NCBI RefSeq assembly: GCF_029227915.1
Contig: NC_079876.1
Location: 17,422,001 to 17,486,000, forward strand
DNA from: Hydractinia symbiolongicarpus
Taxonomy: Eukaryota; Cnidaria; Hydrozoa; Anthoathecata; Hydractiniidae
Length of the DNA: 64,000 nt
Direction: 5' to 3'
Positions 36,163 through 49,175 of the stretch are shown one piece after another. How positions within the stretch are numbered: the stretch's first letter is position 1; the number at the start of each line of letters is the position of its first letter. The notes beneath the pieces are model-generated. The model did no database searches. It had not been told where the DNA came from and was given only the letters and a program-made list of their open reading frames with translations. The position numbers and the translations under genes were made by a program.

Positions 36163-37197
36163 TTTCGCTGCTGGATTACATGTTCTAGTCTATTAAATTC
36201 AGTTCTTGTGGTTCCTACATAAAAGATAATTAGGAGGGCAAATTTTTTTTGACACTTAATGTTTTCAAGTTAAGAATACACAAGGGAAATGCATATAATA
36301 CGAAAGATGCCCTTATTTTGATCGCGAAAGTACCTTACCTGTCACAACTCCAACAATTATGCTGTCAGCGTCGGTGGTGTAAAGGTTAGTATTGTTGCCT
36401 TCCAAGCAATAGATCCGCGCTCGATTCCCAGTTGACGCATTTGGCTGATAGATATGATGTTCTAGTCTATTAAATTCTGTACGTGTGCGTTCTCCTTTGT
36501 AGATGATTAGGAGGGCAACTTGTTTTTGCCAGCTAATGTTTTCAAGTTGTAAAGACATTAGAGAAATGCATATAATATGAAAGATGTCCTTACTTTGATC
36601 GCCAAAATACCTTACCTGCAATAACTCCAACAATTCTGCTGTCAGCGTCGGTGGTGTAAAGGTTAGCATTGTTGCCTTCCAAGCAATAAATCCGGGTTCG
36701 ATTCCCCGCCGACGCATTTGGCTGCTAGATTACATGTTCTAGTCTATTAAATTCCGTACGTGTAATTTCTACTTTGAAAGTGATTAGGAGGCCAAATTTT
36801 TTTTGACACTTAATGTTTTCAAGTTGTGAATACACAAGGGAAATGCATATAATGCGAAAGATTCCCTTTTTTTGATCGCGAAAGTACCTTACCTGTCACA
36901 ACTCCAACAATTATGCTGTCAGCGTCGGTGGTGTATATGTTAGTATTGTTGCCTTCCGAGCAAGAGATCCGGGTTCGATTCCCGGCCGACGCATTTGGCT
37001 GTTAGATTTCATGTTCTAGTCTATTAAATTCAGTTCTTGTGGTTCCTACTTAAAAGATGATTAGGAGGACAAATTTTTTTGACACTTAATGTTCTTAAGT
37101 TTTGAAGACACAAGGGAAATGCTTATAATACTAAAGATGCCCTTATTTTGATCGCGAAAGTACCTTATCTGTAATAACTCCAACACTTCCTCTGTCA

Positions 37198-37269
37198 GCG
37201 TCGGTGGTGTAAAGGTTAGCATTGTTGCCTTCCAAGCAATAGATCCGGGTTCGATTCCCGGCCGACGCA
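37198..37269 (+). tRNA. tRNA-Gly(UCC), exact consensus
   Basis: Duplicate of 36091, 1,107 bp downstream. Confidence 0.9.
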
Positions 37270-38582
37270 TTTCGCTGCTGGATTACATGTTCTAGTCTAT
37301 TAAATTCAGTACGTGTCGTTTCTACTTTGAAGGTGATTAGCAGGGCAAATATTGTTTGGACAGTTAATGTTTTCAAGTTGTGAAGACACAAGGGAAATGC
37401 ATATAATACGAAGGATGCCCTTATTTTGATCGCGAAAGTGCCTTACCTGCAATACCTCCAACAATTCTGCTGTCAGCGTCGGTGGTGTAAAAGTTATTAA
37501 ATTTGTCTTCCAAGCAATAGATCCTGGTTCACTTCCCAGTTGACGCATTTGGCTGCTAGATATGATGTTCTAGTCTATTAAATTCTGTACGTGTGGGTTC
37601 TACTTTGAAGATGATTAGGAGGGCAACTTGTTTTTGCCAGTTAATGTTTTCAAGTTGTGAAGACGCAAGGGAAATGCATACAATACGAAAGATGACCTTA
37701 TTTTGATAGCGAAAGTACCTTACCTGTAATAAATCCAACAATTCTGCTCTCAGCGTCGGTGGTGTAAAAGGTAGCATTGTTGCCTTCCTAGCAGTAGATC
37801 TGGGTTCGCTTCCCGGCCGACGCATTTGGCTGATAGATTTCATGTTCTAGACTATTAAATTTAGTACGTGTGGTTTCTAATTTGAAGATGATTAGGAGGG
37901 CAAATGTTTTGGAACGCTAATAGTTTCAAGTTTTGAAGACACTAGGGAAACGCATGTGATACGAAAGATGCCCTTACTTTGATCGCGAAAGTACCTTACC
38001 TGCAATAACTCCAACAATTCTGCTGTCAGCGTCAGTGGTGTAATAGTTAGCATTTTTGTCTTCCAAGCTATAGATCCTGGTTCACTTCCAATTTGACGCA
38101 TTTGGCTGCTAGATTTCATGTTCTAGTCTACTAAATTCAGTACGTGTTGTTTCTACTTTGAAGATGATTAGGAGGGCAACTTGTTTTTTCCAGGAAATTT
38201 TTTCAAGTTGTGAAAACACAAGGGAAATGCATATAATACAAGAGATGTCCTTACTTTGATCGCGAAAGTACCTTACGTGCAATAACTCCAACAATTCTGC
38301 TGTCAGCGTCGGTGGTGTAAAGGTTAGCATTGTTGCCTTCCAAGCAATAGATCCGGGTTCGATTCTCGGCATACGCATTTGGCTGGTAGATTACATGTTC
38401 TAGTCTATTAAATTCGGAACGTCTGGTTTCTACTCTGAAGAAGATTAGGAGGGCAACTTGTTTTTGCCAGTTAAGGTTTTCAAATTGTGAAGACACAAGG
38501 GAATTGCATACAATACGAAAGATGCCCTTATTTTGATCGCGAAAGTACCTTATCTGTAACAAATTCAAAAATTCTGCTGTTA

Positions 38583-38654
38583 GCGTCGGTGGTGTAAAGG
38601 TTAGAATTGTTGCTTTTCAAGCAATAGATCCGGGTTCGATTCCCGGCCGACGCA
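38583..38654 (+). tRNA. UUC-anticodon tRNA-like
   Basis: 15,249-bp-offset duplicate of 23334. Confidence 0.5.
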
Positions 38655-38859
38655 TTTGGCTGATAGACTTCATGTTCTAGACTATTAAATTCAGTACGTG
38701 TGGTTTATGCTTTGAAGATGATTAGGAGGGCAAATGTTTTTGGAGCGCTAATTCTTTCAAGTTGTGAAGACACAAAGGAAATGCATATAGTACGAAAAAT
38801 GCCCTGGTTTTTATCGCGAATGTACCTTACCTGCAATAACTCTAACAATTCTGCTGACA

Positions 38860-38931
38860 GCGTCGGTGGTGTAACGGTTAGCATTGTTGCCTTCCAAGCA
38901 ATAGATCCGGGTTCGATTCCTGGCCGACGCA
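38860..38931 (+). tRNA. tRNA-Gly(UCC), intact
   Basis: AAC D-loop version, 15,249 bp from its match at 23611. Confidence 0.8.
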
Positions 38932-40243
38932 TTTAGCTGCTAGATTACATGTTGTAGTCTATTAAATTCAGTATGTGTGGTTTATGCTTTGAAGATGATT
39001 AGGAGGGCAAATGTTTTTGGAGCGCTAAATCTTTCAAGTTGTGAAGTCACAAAGGAAATGCATATAGTACGAAAGATGCCCTTATTTTGATCGCGAAAGT
39101 ACCTTACCTGTCATAACTCCAACAATTCTGCTGTCAGCGTCGGTGGTGTAAAGGTTAGCATTGTTGGCTTCCAAACAATAGATCCGGGTTCGATTCCTGG
39201 CCGACACATTTGGCCGCTAGATTTCATGTTCTAGTCTATTAAATTCAGTTCTTGTGGTTCCTACATAAAAGATAATTAGGAGGGCAAATTTTTTTTGACA
39301 CTTAATGTTTTCAAGTTAAGAATACACAAGGGAAATGCATATAATACGAAAGATGCCCTTATTTTGATCGCGAAAGTACCTTACCTGTCACAACTCCAAC
39401 AATTATGCTGTCAGCGTCGGTGGTGTAAAGGTTAGTATTGTTGCCTTCCAAGCAATAGATCCGGGCTCGATTCCCAGTTGACGCATTTGGCTGATAGATA
39501 TGATGTTCTAGTCTATTAAATTCTGTACGTGTGCGTTCTCCTTTGTAGATGATTAGGAGGGCAACTTGTTTTTGCCAGCTAATGTTTTCAAGTTGTAAAG
39601 ACATTAGAGAAATGCATATAATATGAAAGATGTCCTTACTTTGATCGCCAAAATACCTTACCTGCAATAACTCCAACAATTCTGCTGTCAGCGTCGGTGG
39701 TGTAAAGGTTAGCATTGTTGCCTTCCAAGCAATAAATCCGGGTTCGATTCCCCGCCGACGCATTTGGCTGCTAGATTACATGTTCTAGTCTATTAAATTC
39801 CGTACGTGTAATTTCTACTTTGAAAGTGATTAGGAGGCCAAATTTTTTTTGACACTTAATGTTTTCAAGTTGTGAATACACAAGGGAAATGCATATAATG
39901 CGAAAGATTCCCTTTTTTTGATCGCGAAAGTACCTTACCTGTCACAACTCCAACAATTATGCTGTCAGCGTCGGTGGTGTAAATGTTAGTATTGTTGCCT
40001 TCCGAGCAAGAGATCCGGGTTCGATTCCCGGCCGACGCATTTGGCTGTTAGATTTCATGTTCTAGTCTATTAAATTCAGTTCTTGTGGTTCCTACTTAAA
40101 AGATGATTAGGAGGACAAATTTTTTTGACACTTAATGTTCTTAAGTTTTGAAGACACAAGGGAAATGCTTATAATACTAAAGATGCCCTTATTTTGATCG
40201 CGAAAGTACCTTATCTGTAATAACTCCAACACTTCTTCTGTCA

Positions 40244-40315
40244 GCGTCGGTGGTGTAAAGGTTAGCATTGTTGCCTTCCAAGCAATAGATCCGGGTTCGA
40301 TTCCCGGCCGACGCA
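40244..40315 (+). tRNA. tRNA-Gly(UCC), exact consensus
   Basis: Third copy of the 36091 unit, 3,046 bp after 37198. Confidence 0.9.
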
Positions 40316-40521
40316 TTTCGCTGCTGGATTACATGTTCTAGTCTATTAAATTCAGTACGTGTCGTTTCTACTTTGAAGGTGATTAGCAGGGCAAATATTG
40401 TTTGGACAGTTAATGTTTTCAAGTTGTGAAGACACAAGGGAAATGCATATAATACGAAGGATGCCCTTATTTTGATCGCGAAAGTGCCTTACCTGCAATA
40501 CCTCCAACAATTCTGCTGTCA

Positions 40522-40593
40522 GCGTCGGTGGTGTAAAGGTTAGCATTGTTGCCTTCCAAGCAATAGATCCGGGTTCGATTCCCGGCCGACGCA
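40522..40593 (+). tRNA. tRNA-Gly(UCC), exact consensus
   Basis: Intact here, while units with the same upstream spacer at 37476, 42460 and 45782 carry a ruined tRNA. This suggests gene conversion of the tRNA part. Confidence 0.9.
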
Positions 40594-40798
40594 TTTGGCT
40601 TCTAGATTACATGTTCTAGTCTATTTAATTCCGTACGTGTGATTTCTACTTTGAAAGTGATCAGGAGGGCAAATGTTTTTTGACACTTAATGTTTTCAAG
40701 TTGTGAATACACAAGGGAATTGCATACAATACGAAAGATGCCCTTATTTTGATAGCAAAAGTACCTTATCTGTAACAAATCCAACAATTCTGCTGTTA

Positions 40799-40870
40799 GC
40801 GTCGGTGGTGTAAAGGTTAGATTTGTTGCTTTTCAAGCAATAGATCCGGGTTCGATTCCTGGCCGACGCA
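40799..40870 (+). tRNA. UUC-anticodon tRNA-like with adjacent T4
   Basis: D arm further damaged (GATT). One of the few copies with TTTT immediately after the tRNA. Confidence 0.42.
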
Positions 40871-41075
40871 TTTTGATGATAGACTTAATGTTCTGGACTA
40901 TTAAATTCAGTACGTGTGGTTTATGCTTTGAAGATGATTAGGAGGGCAAATTATTTTGGAGCGCTAATTCTTTCAAGTTGTGAAGACACAAAGGAACTGC
41001 ATACAATACGAAAGATGCCCTTATTTTGATCGCGAAAGTACCTTATCTGTAACAAATCCAACAATTCTGCTGTTA

Positions 41076-41147
41076 GCGTCGGTGGTGTAAAGGTTAGAAT
41101 TGTTGCTTTTCAAGCAATAGATCCGGGTTCGATTCCTGGCCGACGCA
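41076..41147 (+). tRNA. UUC-anticodon tRNA-like
   Basis: CCTGG form, unit 2 of the 12-unit repeat. Confidence 0.5.
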
Positions 41148-43566
41148 TTTAGCTGCTAGATTACATGTTCTAGTCTATTAAATTCAGTACGTGTGGTTTC
41201 TACTTTGAAGATGATTAGGAGGGCAACTTGTTTTTGCCAGTTAATGTTTTCAAGTTGTGAAGACGCAAGGGAAATGCATACAATACGAAAGATGTCCTTA
41301 TTTTGATGGCGAAAGTACCTTACCTGCAATAAATCCAACAATTCTGCTGTCAGCGTCGGTGGTGTAAAAGGTAGCATTGTTGCCTTTCTAGCAGTAGATC
41401 CGGGTTCGCTTCCCGGCCGACGCATTTGGCTGATAGATTTCATGTTCTAGACTATTAAATTTAGTACGTGTGGTTTCTTATTTGAAGATGATTAGGAGGG
41501 CAAATGTTTTGGAACGCTAATAGTTTCAAGTTTTGAAGACACTAGGGAAACGCATGTAATGCGAAAGATGCCCTTACTTTGATCGCGAAAGTACCTTACC
41601 TGCAATAACTCCAACAATTCTGCTGTCAGCGTCGGTGGTGTAAAGGTTAGCATTGTTGCCTTCCAAGCAATAAATCCGGGTTCGATTCCCCGCCGATGCA
41701 TTTGGCTGCTAGATTACATGTTCTAGTCTATTAAATTCCGTACGTGTAATTTCTACTTTGAAAGTGATTAGGAGGCCAAATTTTTTTTGACACTTAATGT
41801 TTTCAAGTTGTGAATACACAAGGGAAATGCATATAATGCGAAAGATTCCCTTTTTTTGATCGCGAAAGTACCTTACCTGTCACAACTCCAACAATTATGC
41901 TGTCAGCGTCGGTGGTGTAAATGTTAGTATTGTTGCCTTCCGAGCAAGAGATCCGGGTTCGATTCCCGGCCGACGCATTTGGCTGTTAGATTTCATGTTC
42001 TAGTCTATTAAATTCAGTTCTTGTGGTTCCTACTTAAAAGATGATTAGGAGGACAAATTTTTTTGACACTTAATGTTCTTAAGTTTTGAAGACACAAGGG
42101 AAATGCTTATAATACTAAAGATGCCCTTATTTTGATCGCGAAAGTACCTTATCTGTAATAACTCCAACACTTCTTCTGTCAGCGTCGGTGGTGTAAAGGT
42201 TAGCATTGTTGCCTTCCAAGCAATAGATCCCGGTTCGATTCCCGGCCGACGCATTTCGCTGCTGGATTACATGTTCTAGTCTATTAAATTCAGTACGTGT
42301 CGTTTCTACTTTGAAGGTGATTAGCAGGGCAAATATTGTTTGGACAGTTAATGTTTTCAAGTTGTGAAGACACAAGGGAAATGCATATAATACGAAGGAT
42401 GCCCTTATTTTGATCGCGAAAGTGCCTTACCTGCAATACCTCCAACAATTCTGCTGTCAGCGTCGGTGGTGTAAAAGTTATTAAATTTGTCTTCCAAGCA
42501 ATAGATCCTGGTTCACTTCCCAGTTGACGCATTTGGCTGCTAGATATGATGTTCTAGTCTATTAAATTCTGTACGTGTGGGTTCTACTTTGAAGATGATT
42601 AGGAGGGCAACTTGTTTTTGCCAGTTAATGTTTTCAAGTTGTGAAGACGCAAGGGAAATGCATACAATACGAAAGATGACCTTATTTTGATAGCGAAAGT
42701 ACCTTACCTGTAATAAATCCAACAATTCTGCTCTCAGCGTCGGTGGTGTAAAAGGTAGCATTGTTGCCTTCCTAGCAGTAGATCTGGGTTCGCTTCCCGG
42801 CCGACGCATTTGGCTGATAGATTTCATGTTCTAGACTATTAAATTTAGTACGTGTGGTTTCTAATTTGAAGATGATTAGGAGGGCAAATGTTTTGGAACG
42901 CTAATAGTTTCAAGTTTTGAAGACACTAGGGAAACGCATGTGATACGAAAGATGCCCTTACTTTGATCGCGAAAGTACCTTACCTGCAATAACTCCAACA
43001 ATTCTGCTGTCAGCGTCAGTGGTGTAATAGTTAGCATTTTTGTCTTCCAAGCTATAGATCCTGGTTCACTTCCAATTTGACGCATTTGGCTGCTAGATTT
43101 CATGTTCTAGTCTACTAAATTCAGTACGTGTTGTTTCTACTTTGAAGATGATTAGGAGGGCAACTTGTTTTTTCCAGGAAATGTTTTCAAGTTGTGAAAA
43201 CACAAGGGAAATGCATATAATACAAGAGATGTCCTTACTTTGATCGCGAAAGTACCTTACGTGCAATAACTCCAACAATTCTGCTGTCAGCGTCGGTGGT
43301 GTAAAGGTTAGCATTGTTGCCTTCCAAGCAATAGATCCGGGTTCGATTCTCGGCATACGCATTTGGCTGGTAGATTACATGTTCTAGTCTATTAAATTCG
43401 GAACGTCTGGTTTCTACTCTGAAGAAGATTAGGAGGGCAACTTGTTTTTGCCAGTTAAGGTTTTCAAATTGTGAAGACACAAGGGAATTGCATACAATAC
43501 GAAAGATGCCCTTATTTTGATCGCGAAAGTACCTTATCTGTAACAAATTCAAAAATTCTGCTGTTA

Positions 43567-43638
43567 GCGTCGGTGGTGTAAAGGTTAGAATTGTTGCTTT
43601 TCAAGCAATAGATCCGGGTTCGATTCCCGGCCGACGCA
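43567..43638 (+). tRNA. UUC-anticodon tRNA-like
   Basis: CCCGG form, unit 11 of the 12-unit repeat. Confidence 0.5.
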
Positions 43639-43843
43639 TTTGGCTGATAGACTTCATGTTCTAGACTATTAAATTCAGTACGTGTGGTTTATGCTTTGAA
43701 GATGACTAGGAGGGCAAATGTTTTTGGAGCGCTAATTCTTTCAAGTTGTGAAGACACAAAGGAAATGCATATAGTACGAAAAATGCCCTGGTTTTTATCG
43801 CGAATGTATCTTACCTGCAATAACTCTAACAATTCTGCTGACA

Positions 43844-43915
43844 GCGTCGGTGGTGTAACGGTTAGCATTGTTGCCTTCCAAGCAATAGATCCGGGTTCGA
43901 TTCCTGGCCGACGCA
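43844..43915 (+). tRNA. tRNA-Gly(UCC), intact
   Basis: AAC D-loop version. Last unit of the first 12-unit repeat. Confidence 0.8.
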
Positions 43916-44120
43916 TTTAGCTGCTAGATTACATGTTGTAGTCTATTAAATTCAGTACGTGTGGTTTATGCTTTGAAGATGATTAGGAGGGCAAATGTTT
44001 TTGGAGCGCTAAATCTTTCAAGTTGTGAAGTCACAAAGGAAATGCATATAGTACGAAAAATGACCTTATTTTGATAGCAAAAGTACCTTATCTGTAACAA
44101 ATCCAACAATTCTGCTGTTA

Positions 44121-44192
44121 GCGTCGGTGGTGTAAAGGTTAGATTTGTTGCTTTTCAAGCAATAGATCCGGGTTCGATTCCTGGCCGACGCA
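44121..44192 (+). tRNA. UUC-anticodon tRNA-like with adjacent T4
   Basis: 3,322-bp duplicate of 40799. Confidence 0.42.
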
Positions 44193-44397
44193 TTTTGATG
44201 ATAGACTTAATGTTCTGGACTATTAAATTCAGTACGTGTGGTTTATGCTTTGAAGATGATTAGGAGGGCAAATTATTTTGGAGCGCTAATTCTTTCAAGT
44301 TGTGAAGACACAAAGGAACTGCATACAATACGAAAGATGCCCTTATTTTGATCGCGAAAGTACCTTATCTGTAACAAATCCAACAATTCTGCTGTTA

Positions 44398-44469
44398 GCG
44401 TCGGTGGTGTAAAGGTTAGAATTGTTGCTTTTCAAGCAATAGATCCGGGTTCGATTCCTGGCCGACGCA
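44398..44469 (+). tRNA. UUC-anticodon tRNA-like
   Basis: 3,322-bp duplicate of 41076. Confidence 0.5.
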
Positions 44470-46888
44470 TTTAGCTGCTAGATTACATGTTCTAGTCTAT
44501 TAAATTCAGTACGTGTGGTTTCTACTTTGAAGATGATTAGGAGGGCAACTTGTTTTTGCCAGTTAATGTTTTCAAGTTGTGAAGACGCAAGGGAAATGCA
44601 TACAATACGAAAGATGTCCTTATTTTGATGGCGAAAGTACCTTACCTGCAATAAATCCAACAATTCTGCTGTCAGCGTCGGTGGTGTAAAAGGTAGCATT
44701 GTTGCCTTTCTAGCAGTAGATCCGGGTTCGCTTCCCGGCCGACGCATTTGGCTGATAGATTTCATGTTCTAGACTATTAAATTTAGTACGTGTGGTTTCT
44801 TATTTGAAGATGATTAGGAGGGCAAATGTTTTGGAACGCTAATAGTTTCAAGTTTTGAAGACACTAGGGAAACGCATGTAATGCGAAAGATGCCCTTACT
44901 TTGATCGCGAAAGTACCTTACCTGCAATAACTCCAACAATTCTGCTGTCAGCGTCGGTGGTGTAAAGGTTAGCATTGTTGCCTTCCAAGCAATAAATCCG
45001 GGTTCGATTCCCCGCCGATGCATTTGGCTGCTAGATTACATGTTCTAGTCTATTAAATTCCGTACGTGTAATTTCTACTTTGAAAGTGATTAGGAGGCCA
45101 AATTTTTTTTGACACTTAATGTTTTCAAGTTGTGAATACACAAGGGAAATGCATATAATGCGAAAGATTCCCTTTTTTTGATCGCGAAAGTACCTTACCT
45201 GTCACAACTCCAACAATTATGCTGTCAGCGTCGGTGGTGTAAATGTTAGTATTGTTGCCTTCCGAGCAAGAGATCCGGGTTCGATTCCCGGCCGACGCAT
45301 TTGGCTGTTAGATTTCATGTTCTAGTCTATTAAATTCAGTTCTTGTGGTTCCTACTTAAAAGATGATTAGGAGGACAAATTTTTTTGACACTTAATGTTC
45401 TTAAGTTTTGAAGACACAAGGGAAATGCTTATAATACTAAAGATGCCCTTATTTTGATCGCGAAAGTACCTTATCTGTAATAACTCCAACACTTCTTCTG
45501 TCAGCGTCGGTGGTGTAAAGGTTAGCATTGTTGCCTTCCAAGCAATAGATCCCGGTTCGATTCCCGGCCGACGCATTTCGCTGCTGGATTACATGTTCTA
45601 GTCTATTAAATTCAGTACGTGTCGTTTCTACTTTGAAGGTGATTAGCAGGGCAAATATTGTTTGGACAGTTAATGTTTTCAAGTTGTGAAGACACAAGGG
45701 AAATGCATATAATACGAAGGATGCCCTTATTTTGATCGCGAAAGTGCCTTACCTGCAATACCTCCAACAATTCTGCTGTCAGCGTCGGTGGTGTAAAAGT
45801 TATTAAATTTGTCTTCCAAGCAATAGATCCTGGTTCACTTCCCAGTTGACGCATTTGGCTGCTAGATATGATGTTCTAGTCTATTAAATTCTGTACGTGT
45901 GGGTTCTACTTTGAAGATGATTAGGAGGGCAACTTGTTTTTGCCAGTTAATGTTTTCAAGTTGTGAAGACGCAAGGGAAATGCATACAATACGAAAGATG
46001 ACCTTATTTTGATAGCGAAAGTACCTTACCTGTAATAAATCCAACAATTCTGCTCTCAGCGTCGGTGGTGTAAAAGGTAGCATTGTTGCCTTCCTAGCAG
46101 TAGATCTGGGTTCGCTTCCCGGCCGACGCATTTGGCTGATAGATTTCATGTTCTAGACTATTAAATTTAGTACGTGTGGTTTCTAATTTGAAGATGATTA
46201 GGAGGGCAAATGTTTTGGAACGCTAATAGTTTCAAGTTTTGAAGACACTAGGGAAACGCATGTGATACGAAAGATGCCCTTACTTTGATCGCGAAAGTAC
46301 CTTACCTGCAATAACTCCAACAATTCTGCTGTCAGCGTCAGTGGTGTAATAGTTAGCATTTTTGTCTTCCAAGCTATAGATCCTGGTTCACTTCCAATTT
46401 GACGCATTTGGCTGCTAGATTTCATGTTCTAGTCTACTAAATTCAGTACGTGTTGTTTCTACTTTGAAGATGATTAGGAGGGCAACTTGTTTTTTCCAGG
46501 AAATGTTTTCAAGTTGTGAAAACACAAGGGAAATGCATATAATACAAGAGATGTCCTTACTTTGATCGCGAAAGTACCTTACGTGCAATAACTCCAACAA
46601 TTCTGCTGTCAGCGTCGGTGGTGTAAAGGTTAGCATTGTTGCCTTCCAAGCAATAGATCCGGGTTCGATTCTCGGCATACGCATTTGGCTGGTAGATTAC
46701 ATGTTCTAGTCTATTAAATTCGGAACGTCTGGTTTCTACTCTGAAGAAGATTAGGAGGGCAACTTGTTTTTGCCAGTTAAGGTTTTCAAATTGTGAAGAC
46801 ACAAGGGAATTGCATACAATACGAAAGATGCCCTTATTTTGATCGCGAAAGTACCTTATCTGTAACAAATTCAAAAATTCTGCTGTTA

Positions 46889-46960
46889 GCGTCGGTGGTG
46901 TAAAGGTTAGAATTGTTGCTTTTCAAGCAATAGATCCGGGTTCGATTCCCGGCCGACGCA
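46889..46960 (+). tRNA. UUC-anticodon tRNA-like
   Basis: 3,322-bp duplicate of 43567. Confidence 0.5.
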
Positions 46961-47165
46961 TTTGGCTGATAGACTTCATGTTCTAGACTATTAAATTCAG
47001 TACGTGTGGTTTATGCTTTGAAGATGACTAGGAGGGCAAATGTTTTTGGAGCGCTAATTCTTTCAAGTTGTGAAGACACAAAGGAAATGCATATAGTACG
47101 AAAAATGCCCTGGTTTTTATCGCGAATGTACCTTACCTGCAATAACTCTAACAATTCTGCTGACA

Positions 47166-47237
47166 GCGTCGGTGGTGTAACGGTTAGCATTGTTGCCTTC
47201 CAAGCAATAGATCCGGGTTCGATTCCTGGCCGACGCA
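47166..47237 (+). tRNA. tRNA-Gly(UCC), intact
   Basis: Duplicate of 43844, 3,322 bp downstream. Confidence 0.8.
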
Positions 47238-47442
47238 TTTAGCTGCTAGATTACATGTTGTAGTCTATTAAATTCAGTACGTGTGGTTTATGCTTTGAAG
47301 ATGATTAGGAGGGCAAATGTTTTTGGAGCGCTAAATCTTTCAAGTTGTGAAGTCACAAAGGAAATGCATATAGTACGAAAAATGACCTTATTTTGATAGC
47401 AAAAGTACCTTATCTGTAACAAATCCAACAATTCTGCTGTTA

Positions 47443-47514
47443 GCGTCGGTGGTGTAAAGGTTAGATTTGTTGCTTTTCAAGCAATAGATCCGGGTTCGAT
47501 TCCTGGCCGACGCA
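47443..47514 (+). tRNA. UUC-anticodon tRNA-like with adjacent T4
   Basis: Third copy of 40799. Confidence 0.42.
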
Positions 47515-47719
47515 TTTTGATGATAGACTTAATGTTCTGGACTATTAAATTCAGTACGTGTGGTTTATGCTTTGAAGATGATTAGGAGGGCAAATTATTT
47601 TGGAGCGCTAATTCTTTCAAGTTGTGAAGACACAAAGGAACTGCATACAATACGAAAGATGCCCTTATTTTGATCGCGAAAGTACCTTATCTGTAACAAA
47701 TCCAACAATTCTGCTGTTA

Positions 47720-47791
47720 GCGTCGGTGGTGTAAAGGTTAGAATTGTTGCTTTTCAAGCAATAGATCCGGGTTCGATTCCTGGCCGACGCA
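47720..47791 (+). tRNA. UUC-anticodon tRNA-like
   Basis: Third copy of 41076. Confidence 0.5.
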
Positions 47792-48826
47792 TTTAGCTGC
47801 TAGATTACATGTTCTAGTCTATTAAATTCAGTACGTGTGGTTTCTACTTTGAAGATGATTAGGAGGGCAACTTGTTTTTGCCAGTTAATGTTTTCAAGTT
47901 GTGAAGACGCAAGGGAAATGCATACAATACGAAAGATGTCCTTATTTTGATGGCGAAAGTACCTTACCTGCAATAAATCCAACAATTCTGCTGTCAGCGT
48001 CGGTGGTGTAAAAGGTAGCATTGTTGCCTTTCTAGCAGTAGATCCGGGTTCGCTTCCCGGCCGACGCATTTGGCTGATAGATTTCATGTTCTAGACTATT
48101 AAATTTAGTACGTGTGGTTTCTTATTTGAAGATGATTAGGAGGGCAAATGTTTTGGAACGCTAATAGTTTCAAGTTTTGAAGACACTAGGGAAACGCATG
48201 TAATGCGAAAGATGCCCTTACTTTGATCGCGAAAGTACCTTACCTGCAATAACTCCAACAATTCTGCTGTCAGCTTCAGTGGTGTAAAAGTTAGCATTTT
48301 TGTCTTCCAAGCTATAGATCCTGGTTCACTTCCAATTTGACGCATTTGGCTGCTAGATTTCATGTTCTAGTCTACTAAATTCAGTACGTGTTGTTTCTAC
48401 TTTGAAGATGATTAGGAGGGCGACTTGTTTTTTCCAGGAAATGTTTTCAAGTTGTGAAAACACAAGGGAAATGCATATAATACAAGAGATGTCCTTACTT
48501 TGATCGCGAAAGTACATTACGTGCAATAACTCCAACAATTCTGCTGTCAGCGTCGGTGGTGTAAAGGTTAGCATTGTTGCCTTCCAAGCAATAGATCCGG
48601 GTTCGATTCTCGGCATACGCATTTGGCTGGTAGATTACATGTTCTAGTCTATTAAATTCGGAACGTCTGGTTTCTACTCTGAAGAAGATTAGGAGGGCAA
48701 CTTGTTTTTGCCAGTTAAGGTTTTCAAATTGTGAAGACACAAGGGAATTGCATACAATACGAAAGATGCCCTTATTTTGATCGCGAAAGTACCTTATCTG
48801 TAACAAATTCAAAAATTCTGCTGTTA

Positions 48827-48898
48827 GCGTCGGTGGTGTAAAGGTTAGAATTGCCGCTTTTCAAGCAATAGATCCGGGTTCGATTCCCGGCCGACGCA
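48827..48898 (+). pseudogene. UUC-type copy, broken anticodon stem
   Basis: GCCGC in place of GTTGC breaks two pairs; its partner at 29147 is intact there. Confidence 0.5.
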
Positions 48899-49103
48899 TT
48901 TGGCTGATAGACTTCATGTTCTAGACTATTAAATTCAGTACGTGTGGTTTATGCTTTGAAGATGATTAGGAGGGCAAATGTTTTTGGAGCGCTAATTCTT
49001 TCAAGTTGTGAAGACACAAAGGAAATGCATATAGTACGAAAAATGCCCTGGTTTTGATCGCGAATGTACCTTACCTGCAATAACTCTAACAATTCTGCTG
49101 ACA

Positions 49104-49175
49104 GCGTCGGTGGTGTAACGGTTAGCATTGTTGCCTTCCAAGCAATAGATCCGGGTTCGATTCCTGGCCGACGCA
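49104..49175 (+). tRNA. tRNA-Gly(UCC), intact
   Basis: AAC version. Its partner at 29424 has C30 and so a broken anticodon stem. Confidence 0.8.

Larger units (their letters stand above)
35261..37475 (+). repeat. 4-unit (1,107-bp) higher-order repeat, two copies
   Basis: 35261, 35538, 35815, 36091 are repeated at 36368, 36645, 36922, 37198. The order is AGTTGACGCA-ended pseudo-copy, CCCCG T-stem copy, GAGCAAG anticodon-stem copy, intact UCC gene. A third partial copy lies at 39414-40244 (shift 3,046 bp). Confidence 0.88.
37476..40798 (+). repeat. inserted block copied from 22.5-23.7 kb, then a third tetramer copy
   Basis: 37753, 38029, 38306, 38583 and 38860 match 22504, 22780, 23057, 23334 and 23611, each 15,249 bp (55 units) away. 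Next come 39137 (GTTGG stem, 3' CCGACACA) and the tetramer 39414, 39691, 39968, 40244, then the intact 40522. 37476 is a decayed copy with a TTATTAAATTTG D/anticodon region. Confidence 0.85.
40799..48272 (+). repeat. 12-unit (3,322-bp) higher-order repeat, about 2.3 copies
   Basis: Starts 40799, 41076, 41353, 41629, 41906, 42182, 42460, 42737, 43013, 43290, 43567, 43844 recur 3,322 bp later (44121 to 47166), and the first three again at 47443, 47720, 47997. Order: UUC, UUC, A58C, CCCCG T stem, GAGCAAG, UCC with C51xC63 mismatch, decayed, A58C, ruined T arm, CATACGCA, UUC, intact UCC. The copies differ at only scattered bases, so the amplification is recent. Confidence 0.92.

Noticed and set aside
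16553-47242. Plus-strand frames of 78-87 codons ending DPGSIPGRRI or similar
   Set aside because: They run through the tRNA itself and exist only where lesions removed stops; no coding signature.
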